The position numbers and the translations under genes are program-made. A stretch of DNA of 64,000 nucleotides from Methylomonas montana (GTDB taxonomy: Bacteria; Pseudomonadota; Gammaproteobacteria; Methylococcales; Methylomonadaceae), in the NCBI RefSeq assembly GCF_030490285.1, contig NZ_CP129884.1:558001-622000 (forward strand). Reading direction: 5' to 3'. Shown one piece after another: positions 10,272 through 19,103 of this stretch (the first letter of the stretch is position 1; each line of letters starts with the position of its first letter). The notes below the pieces were generated by a model that was given only the letters and a program-made list of their open reading frames with translations, was not told the DNA's origin and did no database searches.

Positions 10272-10961
10272 GTGAAAAGAAATGAATTAACGAAAGGCGT
10301 GATGGCAGCTTTGCTGCTGACCAGTTCTTTGGCGATGGCAGAGGAGTACCCGGCGGCCGATTATCAACCAAAGGTGCTTTATACCAACCCAGACTATAAA
10401 GCAGAAGACGCTAGCGCTCCAGCCGCAGCTAAGCCTGCTGCGAAAGCTAAAGAAGTTGAAGTTGTCGAGCAAGATGCCAATTACCCGGCAGCTAATTATC
10501 AGCCTAAGGTGTTGTTTGCCGATTCCGCTTACAAACACGATAAATCTGCGCCTCAAGCTTCTGCCTCAAGCAAATCGACTTCATCTAGTGCCGCTGCTGG
10601 TAGTGAAGAATCAAGTGCCGGTGTTGCGGAAAAAGCTGAAGGTTCCTCTAATACCCTGATTGCTTTGATTGCGCTCGCGGCTGTAGGTTTTTTCTTGTAC
10701 AGCAAAAAATCCGGGTCTAAATCCGGTGCTGCAAGCGGTTCCTCGGCTAGTTATGTAGAAGCGGGTGGTGCTACAGGTGTTGAGAAATATCTGGATAAAA
10801 TTGGTGCGAATAAAACCGGTGTTGCTAAGTATTTGGAAAAACAAAGCTCTAATCCAGCGACTGGTGTTGCAAAATACATGGCCAAACAAATCGTAAAAGA
10901 TAGAGAAGCTGCCGCTTCAAAAGCGACTGGCGTAGAAAAATATTTACGGGATAGAGGATAA
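10272..10961 (+). CDS. Predicted bitopic membrane protein with YPAA and TGVxKYL repeats
   Basis: A 229-residue protein I do not recognise. It starts with a signal peptide (about 1-23, ending SLAMA). The exported part has two copies of the motif YPAAxYQPKVL(Y/F), at residues 26-37 and 71-82, then a Ser/Ala-rich linker. A single membrane helix (about 127-144, LIALIALAAVGFFLY) is followed by the basic stop-transfer sequence SKKSGSK. The C-terminal part, predicted cytoplasmic, has four TGVxKY(L/M) motifs at about 168, 182, 197 and 219, the last ending the protein as TGVEKYLRDRG. I chose GTG 10272 because aggtgag lies 6 bases upstream; GTG 10263 would overlap it. It sits inside the RuMP locus between tkt and tal. 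Topology is prediction; the function is unknown, possibly tethering RuMP enzymes to the membrane. Confidence 0.85.
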   Translation: MKRNELTKGVMAALLLTSSLAMAEEYPAADYQPKVLYTNPDYKAEDASAPAAAKPAAKAKEVEVVEQDANYPAANYQPKVLFADSAYKHDKSAPQASASSKSTSSSAAAGSEESSAGVAEKAEGSSNTLIALIALAAVGFFLYSKKSGSKSGAASGSSASYVEAGGATGVEKYLDKIGANKTGVAKYLEKQSSNPATGVAKYMAKQIVKDREAAASKATGVEKYLRDRG

Positions 10962-11044
10962 TAAATTATCAGTAAGTTTTAATGCTGATAGCCGGCGGGA
11001 TCGAGCAGAACCGATGCATTGATTCGTTGCCGGCAAGTTCAATC

Positions 11045-11108
11045 GAATCGCCACTTCGCATATTTTGAGGCTTGCAGTTACGCTTCGAAATATGCGAAGT
11101 GGCGATTC
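11045..11108. repeat. Perfect 21-bp inverted repeat (large hairpin) before tal
   Basis: The left arm 11045-11065 (gaatcgccacttcgcatatt plus t) is matched exactly by its reverse complement at 11088-11108. Pairing continues inward for about six more positions with two G-T pairs, leaving a loop of about 10 bases. No T tract follows, so it is not an ordinary intrinsic terminator. It sits in a 294-base stretch (10962-11255) that otherwise shows no gene. A palindromic repeat element or an mRNA stability hairpin are both possible. Confidence 0.8.
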
Positions 11109-11255
11109 AGTCTTATAAAACCTAATTTTAAAACAGGGTTTCTTCACCAGGGACTCTTATACGATCAATCTCCTGCAAGAATTACTGAACAATTTATAAG
11201 TGGTCAGTGCAAATTAGAAGGGGAGCAAAATTAATAGCAAACTGAGGATATTCCT

Positions 11256-12242
11256 ATGGCAAAAAATTTACTTGAACAACTCCGCGAAATGACCGTTGTT
11301 GTTGCCGACACTGGCGACATCCAAGCGATTGAAACCTTTAAACCACGCGACGCGACTACCAATCCTTCTTTGATTACTGCTGCCGCGCAAATGCCGCAAT
11401 ACCAAGGTATCGTTGATGATACATTGAAAGGCGCTCGTGAAACTTTGGGCGCGGCTGCCTCAGCTGCGCAAGTCGTCACACTGGCATTCGATCGTCTGGC
11501 TGTTTCTTTCGGCCTGAAAATTCTGGAAATCGTTGAAGGCCGCGTATCTACCGAAGTCGATGCCAGATTGTCTTACGACACCGAAGCAACTATCGCTAAA
11601 GGTCGTGACCTGATTGCTCAATATGAAGCAGCGGGTATTTCCAAAGAACGCGTACTGATCAAAATCGCAGCAACTTGGGAAGGTATCCAGGCTGCGGCTG
11701 TATTGGAAAAAGAAGGTATTCACACCAACCTGACTTTATTGTTTGGTTTGCACCAAGCGATTGCTTGCGCAGAAAACGGTATTACCCTGATTTCTCCATT
11801 CGTTGGCCGTATTTTGGACTGGTACAAAAAAGACACCGGTCGCGATTCTTATGCACCTACTGAAGATCCAGGCGTATTGTCAGTAACTGAAATCTACAAC
11901 TACTACAAAAAATTCGGCTACAAAACCGAAGTAATGGGTGCCAGCTTCAGAAACATTGGCGAGATCACCGAATTGGCGGGTTGCGATTTGCTGACCATCG
12001 CGCCTTCCTTGTTGGCTGAACTGCAATCTGTTGAAGGCGATCTGCCGCGTAAATTGGATCCAGCTAAATCGGGTTCTTCTGCTATTGAAAAAATCAATGT
12101 CGACAAAGCGACTTTCGATCGCATGCACGAAGAAAACCGTATGGCCAAAGAAAAATTGGCGGAAGGTATTGACGGTTTCGCCAAAGCATTAGAAGCCTTG
12201 GAAAAGTTGTTGTCAGCTCGTTTGGCCAGTCTGGAAGCTTAA
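11256..12242 (+). CDS. tal: Transaldolase
   Basis: Transfers dihydroxyacetone units between sugar phosphates (fructose 6-phosphate plus erythrose 4-phosphate to sedoheptulose 7-phosphate plus glyceraldehyde 3-phosphate), part of RuMP rearrangement. The 328-residue protein is of the TalB type (E. coli 317). Family motifs: TTNPSLI near the N-terminus, the Schiff-base lysine in [26 protein letters not shown], and [13 protein letters not shown]. The ATG follows a gaggat ribosome site. It lies 13 bases after a long gene-free leader and about 100 bases before fba, with a hairpin in between. Confidence 0.97.
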   Translation: MAKNLLEQLREMTVVVADTGDIQAIETFKPRDATTNPSLITAAAQMPQYQGIVDDTLKGARETLGAAASAAQVVTLAFDRLAVSFGLKILEIVEGRVSTEVDARLSYDTEATIAKGRDLIAQYEAAGISKERVLIKIAATWEGIQAAAVLEKEGIHTNLTLLFGLHQAIACAENGITLISPFVGRILDWYKKDTGRDSYAPTEDPGVLSVTEIYNYYKKFGYKTEVMGASFRNIGEITELAGCDLLTIAPSLLAELQSVEGDLPRKLDPAKSGSSAIEKINVDKATFDRMHEENRMAKEKLAEGIDGFAKALEALEKLLSARLASLEA

Positions 12243-12249
12243 AAAGATT

Positions 12250-12278
12250 GCGAGCAGAGATTCAAACTCTCTGCTCGC
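12250..12278 (+). terminator. Hairpin between tal and fba
   Basis: Perfect 11-base arms gcgagcagaga / tctctgctcgc with a 7-base loop. No T tract follows (gttcagtc), so it may stabilise or process the tal mRNA rather than stop transcription. Confidence 0.5.
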
Positions 12279-12345
12279 GTTCAGTCACGATTTAGTTGGG
12301 CTGCTTATTCTTTGAGTAACCCGATTTCTACGCAGGATTTATGGC

Positions 12346-13425
12346 ATGTCACAAAAAATATTAGATGTTGTTAAGCCCGGTGTTGTAACCGGTGAAGATG
12401 TTCAAAAAATCTTTGCTATTTGCAAAGAAAATAAGTTTGCTTTGCCTGCTGTCAACGTGATCAGCACCGATACCATTAACTCGGTTTTGGAAGCGGCAGC
12501 AAAAGTAAAATCGCCAGTAGTGATTCAGTTTTCAAATGGCGGTGCGGCGTTTGTGGCTGGTAAAGGCTTGAAATTAGAAGGTCAAGGTTGCTCAATTGTC
12601 GGTGCAATCTCCGGCGCTCACCATGTGCACGCGATGGCTGAGCACTATGGCGTGCCTGTTATTTTACATACCGACCATGCCGCGAAAAAATTGTTGCCAT
12701 GGATTGACGGCTTGCTGGATGCCGGCGAGAAGCATTTTGCAGCGACCGGTAAACCTTTATTCAGTTCGCACATGTTGGATTTGTCTGAAGAAAGTCTGGA
12801 AGAAAATATCGAAATCTGCGGCAAGTATCTTGAACGTATGTCCAAAATGGGCATGACGCTGGAAATCGAGCTGGGTTGCACCGGCGGCGAAGAAGATGGC
12901 GTCGATAACAGCGGTATGGATCATTCTGCTTTGTATACTCAACCTGAAGACGTGGCGTATGCGTATGAGCATTTGAGCAAAATTAGCCATCGTTTCACCA
13001 TTGCCGCGTCATTCGGTAACGTTCATGGTGTTTATTCACCAGGTAACGTCAAACTGACTCCGACAATTTTGGCTAACTCGCAAAAATATGTTTCCGAGAA
13101 ATTCGGTTTGCCACATAACACTTTGAACTTCGTATTCCATGGCGGTTCCGGTTCTTCTCCCGAAGAAATCAAGGAATCCATCAGCTACGGCGTCGTGAAA
13201 ATGAACATCGACACCGACACCCAATGGGCAAGCTGGGCCGGTGTGATGGAATTCTACAAGAAAAACGAAGGTTATTTGCAAGGCCAAATCGGCAACCCCG
13301 ATGGTGCCGATAAACCAAACAAAAAATATTATGACCCACGTGTTTGGCAACGTGCCGGCCAAGTTGGCATGGTGACTCGTTTGGAGCAAGCCTTCCAAGA
13401 GTTGAACGCCGTTAATTCGTTGTAA
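12346..13425 (+). CDS. fba: Fructose-bisphosphate aldolase, class II
   Basis: Zinc-dependent aldolase joining or splitting fructose 1,6-bisphosphate into triose phosphates; in RuMP bacteria it also acts in carbon rearrangement. The length (359 residues) equals E. coli FbaA. Zinc and substrate motifs are in place: VILHTDHAAKKLLPW, EIELGCTGGEEDGVDN, FGNVHGVYSPGNV, FHGGSGSS and VVKMNIDTDTQWA. It is the last gene of RuMP locus 1 and is followed by an 11-base-stem hairpin (13439-13464). Confidence 0.98.
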   Translation: MSQKILDVVKPGVVTGEDVQKIFAICKENKFALPAVNVISTDTINSVLEAAAKVKSPVVIQFSNGGAAFVAGKGLKLEGQGCSIVGAISGAHHVHAMAEHYGVPVILHTDHAAKKLLPWIDGLLDAGEKHFAATGKPLFSSHMLDLSEESLEENIEICGKYLERMSKMGMTLEIELGCTGGEEDGVDNSGMDHSALYTQPEDVAYAYEHLSKISHRFTIAASFGNVHGVYSPGNVKLTPTILANSQKYVSEKFGLPHNTLNFVFHGGSGSSPEEIKESISYGVVKMNIDTDTQWASWAGVMEFYKKNEGYLQGQIGNPDGADKPNKKYYDPRVWQRAGQVGMVTRLEQAFQELNAVNSL

Positions 13426-13438
13426 AACTGTGATAAAA

Positions 13439-13464
13439 CTGCAAAGACCGCACGGTCTTTGCAG
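13439..13464 (+). terminator. Terminator-like hairpin after fba
   Basis: Perfect 11-base arms ctgcaaagacc / ggtctttgcag with a 4-base loop, followed by tacctttcgtt. It marks the end of RuMP locus 1. The rest of 13426-13718 holds no gene; it must contain the flagellar promoter, which I could not assign to a sigma factor by eye. Confidence 0.65.
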
Positions 13465-13718
13465 TACCTTTCGTTAAACTCCCTGCGATTGAGTCAAAAA
13501 ATTGGCTTGAGCGCTATATCCCCTCTCTCGGTACTAAATACCCAATTGCCAATTTATTGCCAAGCTGCTTTTAAGTGACGGCTATACTATTATTCTAAAA
13601 CAATGTTTTTTCTTGTATGATCGAATCTGGCCAGTTTTCTGGACGAGCCGTCGGATTGAAATGTTTGAGATAGAACTGTTATGGCGCGTTTCGTGCTGTG
13701 AAAATACATAGGTGAAAA

Positions 13719-14267
13719 ATGGCCGAAACACATGGGAAAGGCGAAGCTAAAAAGTCTCCCAAAAAAGTGATCATGATAATTGCCGTGGTTGTGTTGGCTA
13801 TAGCGGGAGGCGCCGCTGGCAGTTACTTCCTTTTGAGCAAGCAAGCCGATACCGGGCATAAACAGGAAAGTGAAGCCAAGCGCGGCAAAGAAGCGCATAA
13901 GGGGAATGCTGCCCATGACGCTGACGCCGACCATGAAAAGATTGCTGAACCGGACATTTATTACGATTTACCAACGCCATTATTAGTCAATTTTCCGGCG
14001 GGTTCAGGGGCAAAAGTCATCAAAATTTCGTTGACGATACTGACAAACGGCGGGGCGAGCGTGGAAGCGATGAGAAAACATGAACCGATGATACGAAATA
14101 ATCTATTAATGGCCATCAGTGCGGTCGGCGCAGATAAAGCCAAAACCTTGGAAGGGAAACAAGCATTGCGTGCGACGATGCAAGCTGAAATCGGTAAAGT
14201 CTTGGAAAAGATGACCGGTAAAAATCCCGTCAAGGAAGTGTATTTCACCGAATTTGTAATGCAATAA
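13719..14267 (+). CDS. fliL: Flagellar basal body-associated protein FliL
   Basis: Inner-membrane protein that surrounds the stators and supports motor torque. It has 182 residues: a short basic cytoplasmic N-terminus, one membrane helix (about 17-37, VIMIIAVVVLAIAGGAAGSY), a His/Lys/Asp-rich linker of about 40 residues, and the FliL periplasmic domain (DIYYDLPTPLLVNFP to the terminal VKEVYFTEFVMQ). It opens a long flagellar/chemotaxis gene run with a taggtgaa ribosome site. The stop codon is directly followed by the fliM ATG. Confidence 0.95.
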   Translation: MAETHGKGEAKKSPKKVIMIIAVVVLAIAGGAAGSYFLLSKQADTGHKQESEAKRGKEAHKGNAAHDADADHEKIAEPDIYYDLPTPLLVNFPAGSGAKVIKISLTILTNGGASVEAMRKHEPMIRNNLLMAISAVGADKAKTLEGKQALRATMQAEIGKVLEKMTGKNPVKEVYFTEFVMQ

Positions 14268-15248
14268 ATGTCTACCGCCGATCTCTTATCGCAAGACGAA
14301 ATTGATGCGCTGTTACACGGCGTCGATGACGGCGACGTCGATACCGCTGACGAAGATGAATATAGCCGTGGCGCTGCTCGAATCTATGATTTTAATAGTC
14401 AGGAGCGTATCGTTCGCGGGCGGATGCCTACCTTGGAAATGGTCAATGAGCGATTCGCTCGCCATTTCCGCATTGCTTTATTTAATTTTCTAAGGCGGGC
14501 CGCGGAAATATCGGTCTCCGGTATTCAGGTTCAAAAATTTTCTGAGTTTATTCAAGGCTTGTTTGTGCCAACCAACTTGAATGTGATTCGGATGTCGCCC
14601 TTACGCGGAAGGGCGCTAATTGTGATGGAGCCGCGCTTGGTTTTTACTGCGGTCGATAATTTTTTCGGCGGTGGTGGTCAGTTTTATAACAAAGTCGAGG
14701 GGCGAGAGTTCACGCCCACCGAAATGCGTATTATCCGCCTGATTATCGAAATGATTTTCAAGGACTTGGTCGAAGCCTGGAAGCCGGTCATGGATATCGA
14801 ATTTGAGTACATCAATTCGGAAGTCAATCCGCAGTTTGCCAACATCGTCAGTCCTTCGGAAATTGTGGTGATTTCCACAATTCATGTGGAGTTGGAAGGT
14901 GGCGGCGGCGATATCAATATCGCCATGCCTTACTCCATGATAGAACCCATCAGAGAGCTACTTGACGCCGTCACCAGTGATCGTGGCGAAGTCGATGGCC
15001 GCTGGCAAGATTCGTTGCGGAATGAAATCATGCGTAGCGAAGTCATCGTCAACAGTAAACTGATAGAAAAAGAAATGTCTATTAGTGAAGTAATTGAACT
15101 CAAGAAAGGCGATGTGATTCCCATAGAAATGCCGGAAACGGTGTTGCTTGAAGTTGAAAACGTGCCGGTTTTTCGGGGTAAACTGGGACTTTCGGATGGG
15201 AACTATGCCATCGAAATTGTAGAGAAAATGACGCTGGATAATATATAA
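14268..15248 (+). CDS. fliM: Flagellar motor switch protein FliM
   Basis: C-ring component that binds CheY-P and sets the direction of rotation. The 326-residue protein begins with the CheY-binding EIDALLHG segment (DLLSQDEIDALLHGVDDGD), has the middle CheC-like domain and ends with the SpoA domain (VENVPVFRGKLGLSDGNYAI). No gap from fliL; 18 bases to fliN, which has its own ribosome site. Confidence 0.97.
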   Translation: MSTADLLSQDEIDALLHGVDDGDVDTADEDEYSRGAARIYDFNSQERIVRGRMPTLEMVNERFARHFRIALFNFLRRAAEISVSGIQVQKFSEFIQGLFVPTNLNVIRMSPLRGRALIVMEPRLVFTAVDNFFGGGGQFYNKVEGREFTPTEMRIIRLIIEMIFKDLVEAWKPVMDIEFEYINSEVNPQFANIVSPSEIVVISTIHVELEGGGGDINIAMPYSMIEPIRELLDAVTSDRGEVDGRWQDSLRNEIMRSEVIVNSKLIEKEMSISEVIELKKGDVIPIEMPETVLLEVENVPVFRGKLGLSDGNYAIEIVEKMTLDNI

Positions 15249-15266
15249 CGGCAGGGAAAGAGTGCT

Positions 15267-15719
15267 ATGAGTGAAAACGACGAAATTGGCGACGATTGGG
15301 CCGCCGCGATGAACGAGCAGGCGAGTGCCGAGGCGGATTGGGGCGAGGCATTGAAGGAGCAAGCTAGCGCCGCCAAGAATAATTCCCAAGGTTTTGCCAC
15401 CGCCGAATTTCCTGAGTTCGATGAACATAAGTCCAAAAATAGCGGCCCCAGCGGCGATGAAGTCAAGCTGGATGTGATTCTCGATGTGCCGGTCACGGTT
15501 TCATTGGAGATCGGCCGGACCAAAATCAATATCAGGAATTTATTGCAACTTAATCAAGGTTCGGTAGTGGAGTTGGACCGTTTTGCCGGCGAACCCATGG
15601 ATGTGCTGGTCAACGGGACTTTGGTCGCACATGGCGAAGTGGTGGTGGTTAACGATAAATTCGGCATTCGCTTGACCGACATCATCAGTCCGTCGGAACG
15701 GGTTAGAAAGCTAGGTTGA
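15267..15719 (+). CDS. fliN: Flagellar motor switch protein FliN
   Basis: C-ring protein. The 150-residue chain has a variable acidic N-terminal part of about 65 residues (typical of Pseudomonas-type FliN) and the C-terminal SpoA domain: LDVPVTVSLEIGRTKINIRN, then VVELDRFAGEPMDVLVNGTL and the end GIRLTDIISPSERVRKLG. Its stop codon shares one base with the fliO ATG (TGATG). Confidence 0.97.
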   Translation: MSENDEIGDDWAAAMNEQASAEADWGEALKEQASAAKNNSQGFATAEFPEFDEHKSKNSGPSGDEVKLDVILDVPVTVSLEIGRTKINIRNLLQLNQGSVVELDRFAGEPMDVLVNGTLVAHGEVVVVNDKFGIRLTDIISPSERVRKLG

Positions 15720-16162
15720 TGTCTGTGCTACGTTTGGCTGCGCTGATGATTTCATTATTCGCCGTTCCCTATACCTGGGCGGAGGACGCCGCGGTGTTGC
15801 CAAGACAGACCGCAAAAGTGGTTTCGTCGGGTGACGTTGTGCAGTGGTTATTAGCGTTATTAGTCGTGTTGGCGGTATTTTTACTGTCAGTCTGGTTGTT
15901 GCGTAAAAGCGGTAGTTTAGCCGTTGTCGGTAAAGGGCAATTGGCAGTACTAGCCGGGCTGTCCTTGGGTGTGCGGGAAAAACTGGTGTTAGTTAAAGTG
16001 GGTGAAAAGCAGTTGTTGCTGGGCGTTAGCAGTGGCCGCATCGATAAAATACTGGAACTCGAAGGCGATCAGCGTTTGTTTATGAATGCTACAGAGGGGC
16101 AGGAGCTAAGCGTGTTTGCAAAAAAAATGCTGCAAATCATGCAGGGTAAGCCGAATGACTAA
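15719..16162 (+). CDS. fliO: Flagellar export protein FliO
   Basis: Small membrane protein needed for assembly of the FliPQR export gate. It has 147 residues from the ATG at 15719 (a TTG one codon upstream is also open): signal-like N-terminus (LAALMISLFAVPYTWA), a membrane helix around residues 42-61 (VVQWLLALLVVLAVFLLSVW), and the soluble FliO domain with LAGLSLGVREKLVLVKVGEKQ. It overlaps fliP by 8 bases. Confidence 0.9.
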   Translation: MSVLRLAALMISLFAVPYTWAEDAAVLPRQTAKVVSSGDVVQWLLALLVVLAVFLLSVWLLRKSGSLAVVGKGQLAVLAGLSLGVREKLVLVKVGEKQLLLGVSSGRIDKILELEGDQRLFMNATEGQELSVFAKKMLQIMQGKPND

Positions 16163-16901
16163 GTGGGTTTCTACTTTATCGATCCTGATCATGTCTTTAG
16201 TGCTGCCGGAAGCGGCGGCGGCGGTTGGCGTCGACGCGATTACCGTGACCAGCAACCCCAAGGGTGGCGAAACCTACACGGTCACCATTCAGATTTTGGC
16301 GTTGATGACCATGCTGACTTTATTGCCAGCGCTGTTGTTATCGATGACTTCATTTACCCGCATCATGATCGTATTGAGTTTGCTCAGGCAGGCAATAGGC
16401 GCGGCGCAAGCGCCGAGCAATCAAGTCTTGTTAGGCTTGTCCTTGTTTCTGACGATTTTTATCATGATGCCGGTGTTGGAAAAGGTCAATGACACCGCCG
16501 TGCAGCCCTATATGGAAGAAAAAATCGACGCGGTGACGGCCTTGCAAAATGCGTCGGAGCCTTTCAAACAGTTCATGCTCAAGCAAACCCGAGAGGCGGA
16601 TCTGGATACCTTCGTGCGGATTTCCGGCCGAGAACAAATCGACAAGCCCGAAGATGTGCCGTTTTCCTTGCTGGTGCCGGCTTATGTGACTAGCGAACTG
16701 AAAACTGCGTTCCAGATCGGCTTTTTGATCTTCCTGCCGTTCCTGGTGATCGATCTGGTAGTGGCCAGCGTACTGATGTCGATGGGGATGATGATGCTGT
16801 CGCCGATGATCGTTTCGCTACCGTTCAAGATCATGTTATTTGTCTTGGCGGACGGTTGGACCATGGTGCTGGAAATGCTGGCGGCCAGTTTTTACGTATA
16901 G
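16155..16901 (+). CDS. fliP: Flagellar export apparatus protein FliP
   Basis: Core subunit of the type III export gate. I start it at ATG 16155, where a signal peptide begins (WVSTLSILIMSLVLPEAAA); an upstream in-frame ATG at 16116 would give a non-conserved extension inside fliO. 248 residues. Conserved segments include LLPALLLSMTSFTRIMIVLS, LRQAIGAAQAPSNQVLLGL, VLMSMGMMMLSPMIVSLPFK and the end VLADGWTMVLEMLAASF. It is followed after 9 bases by fliQ. Confidence 0.97.
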   Translation: MTKWVSTLSILIMSLVLPEAAAAVGVDAITVTSNPKGGETYTVTIQILALMTMLTLLPALLLSMTSFTRIMIVLSLLRQAIGAAQAPSNQVLLGLSLFLTIFIMMPVLEKVNDTAVQPYMEEKIDAVTALQNASEPFKQFMLKQTREADLDTFVRISGREQIDKPEDVPFSLLVPAYVTSELKTAFQIGFLIFLPFLVIDLVVASVLMSMGMMMLSPMIVSLPFKIMLFVLADGWTMVLEMLAASFYV

Positions 16902-16910
16902 GCCAAGGCC

Positions 16911-17183
16911 ATGATAACGCCGGAGACCATCTCGGTCATAGCCCAGGACACCGTGTTGATTTCCTTGAAGTTGATGGGGCCGATCCTGATTTCATCGTTG
17001 ATCGTCGGCTTGCTGGTGTCGATGTTTCAGGCGGCGACGTCGATTCAGGAGCAGACGCTGACCTTCATCCCCAAACTGGCGACCATTATTGCGGTGCTGA
17101 TGATAGCCGGCCCCGGTATGTTACAAATGCTCATCGATTATTTTCAAGATTTGATGCGCGAAATTCCTACGTTAATAGGATGA
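16911..17183 (+). CDS. fliQ: Flagellar export apparatus protein FliQ
   Basis: A 90-residue two-helix export gate subunit. Family features: MITPETISVIAQDTVLISLK at the start, PILISSLIVGLLVSMFQAAT and QEQTLTFIPKLATIIAVLM. Its stop overlaps the fliR start as ATGA. Confidence 0.97.
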   Translation: MITPETISVIAQDTVLISLKLMGPILISSLIVGLLVSMFQAATSIQEQTLTFIPKLATIIAVLMIAGPGMLQMLIDYFQDLMREIPTLIG

Positions 17184-17956
17184 ACTTCGGCGAAGACGAG
17201 TTACTGAAGTATCTTGCTTCGTTCGTATGGCCATTCTTTCGAATCAGCTCCATGTTCATCAGCGTGCCGGTGTTCAGCGTCAATGCCTTGCCGGCAAAAA
17301 TAAGAATGATGGCCAGCATGCTGATTACCTGGTTGGTTATGCCGACGCTGCCGGCGATGCCGGACATTCAGATATTCAGTTACCAAGGACTCATGGTCGC
17401 ACTCCAACAAGTCGCCTTGGGTCTGACCACCGGTTTTATCCTGCAAATGGTATTTTCAATCATGCTGTTTGCCGGACAGACTATTGCTTACAGCATGGGC
17501 CTAGGATTTGCGTCCCTGGTCGATCCGGCGACCGGCGTACAAGTGCCGGTAATTGCCCAGTTATTCGTGATAGCTGGCAATTTGTTGTTTTTGGCGGTAG
17601 ACGGTCATTTGTTATTGATCGAAATGTTGGCGCAAAGTTTTCATACGTTGCCGGTAGGCGAGATCGGTATGGAGAAAGCCGATCTGTGGCGGGTAATCAG
17701 TTGGAGCAGCCTGATATTCGCCGACGGCTTGTTACTGTCCATGCCGGTGATGATCACACTGTTGCTGGTTAACGTCAGTTTCGGTGTGGCCTCCAAAGCC
17801 GCGCCGCAATTACAGATTTTCGGCGTAGGCTTTCCAATTACTATCATGTTGGGGATGGCGTTGATCTGGATTGGTTTGCCGACCCTGCTGGAAGGCTTTA
17901 GCGATATGCTCCACCAAGGATTTGCCATGGTTAGCGAATTATTGAGGTTGAGTTAA
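17180..17956 (+). CDS. fliR: Flagellar export apparatus protein FliR
   Basis: Export gate subunit with about six membrane helices. I start it at ATG 17180 (ATGA overlap with fliQ), giving 258 residues, the usual FliR length; the frame is open much further upstream but that part is antisense-like filler over fliP/fliQ. Conserved stretches: WPFFRISSMFISVPVF, AQTIAYSMGLGFASLVDP-type region (GQTIAYSMGLGFASLVDPAT) and the C-terminal FPITIMLGMALIWIGLP. flhB begins at the next base after its stop. Confidence 0.96.
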   Translation: MNFGEDELLKYLASFVWPFFRISSMFISVPVFSVNALPAKIRMMASMLITWLVMPTLPAMPDIQIFSYQGLMVALQQVALGLTTGFILQMVFSIMLFAGQTIAYSMGLGFASLVDPATGVQVPVIAQLFVIAGNLLFLAVDGHLLLIEMLAQSFHTLPVGEIGMEKADLWRVISWSSLIFADGLLLSMPVMITLLLVNVSFGVASKAAPQLQIFGVGFPITIMLGMALIWIGLPTLLEGFSDMLHQGFAMVSELLRLS

Positions 17957-19084
17957 ATGGCGGAAGATTCCGGTCAGGACAAAACCGAAGCCCCTACTGG
18001 CAAGCGACTTTCCGAGTCGCGCAAAAAAGGCCAGTTACCACGTTCCAAGGAACTGAATACCTTTGTCACGCTGATCACCAGTTCCGCGCTGTTTTACTAT
18101 TTTGGCCAGAGCATGGGGCAGGGGTTGCTGGAGATGATGAGACACCCTTTGCAATTGTCGCGAGAGGCGGTTTTCGATCCAGCCACGCCGCTGATTTATC
18201 TAAAGGCGGCGTTTGCCGAGGGCGTCTGGGTGATCGTGCCGTTTTTGGCGGTGCTGGTGGTTGCCGATTTATTGGCGGCAACGCTACTGGGCGGATGGAA
18301 CTTTACTAGCGAAGCCTTCGAGCCGAAGTTTTCCAAGCTGAATCCGTTGACAGGGATGAAGAAGATCATCGGTATTCAAGGCGTGGTCGAACTCATCAAA
18401 GCCATTCTCAAAGTCCTATTGGTTTCCAGCGTTGCCTGGAACCTGTTCAAGCTGTATTTCGACGAGTTGATGGGGCTGAGCCGGGTGCCTGTCGACCAGG
18501 GTATTTCTCATGCCGGCGATATCATCGTGTTTTGCCTGCTGATTTTAAGTGCCACTTTTTTATTATTGGTGATGCTGGATGTGCCTTATCAGTTATGGAA
18601 TCATCAGCGCCAATTAAAAATGACTAAGCAGGAAGTCAAGGACGAGGCAAAAGAACAGGAGGGAAATCCGGAAGTAAAGGGCAAAATTCGCCAAATGCAG
18701 ATGCAAGCTGCCCAGCGCAGAATGATGGAGGCTGTACCTAAGGCCGACGTCATAGTCACCAATCCCACCCATTTTGCCGTGGCCTTGAAGTACGATCATA
18801 GCGGTAGCGGCGCGCCGGTATTGGTGGCCAAGGGTACTGACTTGGTTGCCGCGCAAATCCGGCAGTTAGCGCTGGCTTCCAAGGTGCCTCTAGTGGCCGC
18901 GCCGTCCCTGGCCAGGGCTTTGTACTATTCCACCGAGTTGAATCAGGAAATTCCGCGCGGTCTATTTTTGGCCGTTGCTCAGGTATTGGCCTATGTTTTT
19001 CAATTACGGGCTTCGACGCAATACGGTTGGAACAAACCGGTTCCGCCTAGTGACGTGTCCGTACCCGACGATTTCAAGCAATAG
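17957..19084 (+). CDS. flhB: Flagellar export switch protein FlhB
   Basis: Inner-membrane export component that switches substrate class from hook to filament by self-cleavage. 375 residues: N-terminal DKTEAPTGKRLSESRKKGQL, four membrane helices, and the cytoplasmic domain with the autocleavage motif N-P-T-H inside VTNPTHFAVALKYD. Adjacent to fliR with no gap; 19 bases to flhA. Confidence 0.97.
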   Translation: MAEDSGQDKTEAPTGKRLSESRKKGQLPRSKELNTFVTLITSSALFYYFGQSMGQGLLEMMRHPLQLSREAVFDPATPLIYLKAAFAEGVWVIVPFLAVLVVADLLAATLLGGWNFTSEAFEPKFSKLNPLTGMKKIIGIQGVVELIKAILKVLLVSSVAWNLFKLYFDELMGLSRVPVDQGISHAGDIIVFCLLILSATFLLLVMLDVPYQLWNHQRQLKMTKQEVKDEAKEQEGNPEVKGKIRQMQMQAAQRRMMEAVPKADVIVTNPTHFAVALKYDHSGSGAPVLVAKGTDLVAAQIRQLALASKVPLVAAPSLARALYYSTELNQEIPRGLFLAVAQVLAYVFQLRASTQYGWNKPVPPSDVSVPDDFKQ

Positions 19085-19103
19085 CGCTGTATCGAGCTGA
19101 ATT

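Noticed and set aside
13426-13718. Sigma54 promoter before fliL
   Set aside because: No TGGCAC-N5-TTGC match; TGGC-like pieces near 13500 lack the -12 element at proper spacing.
16856-17179. N-terminal extension of the fliR frame to 16856
   Set aside because: It overlaps fliP end and all of fliQ; FliR of normal length starts at 17180 with ATGA coupling.
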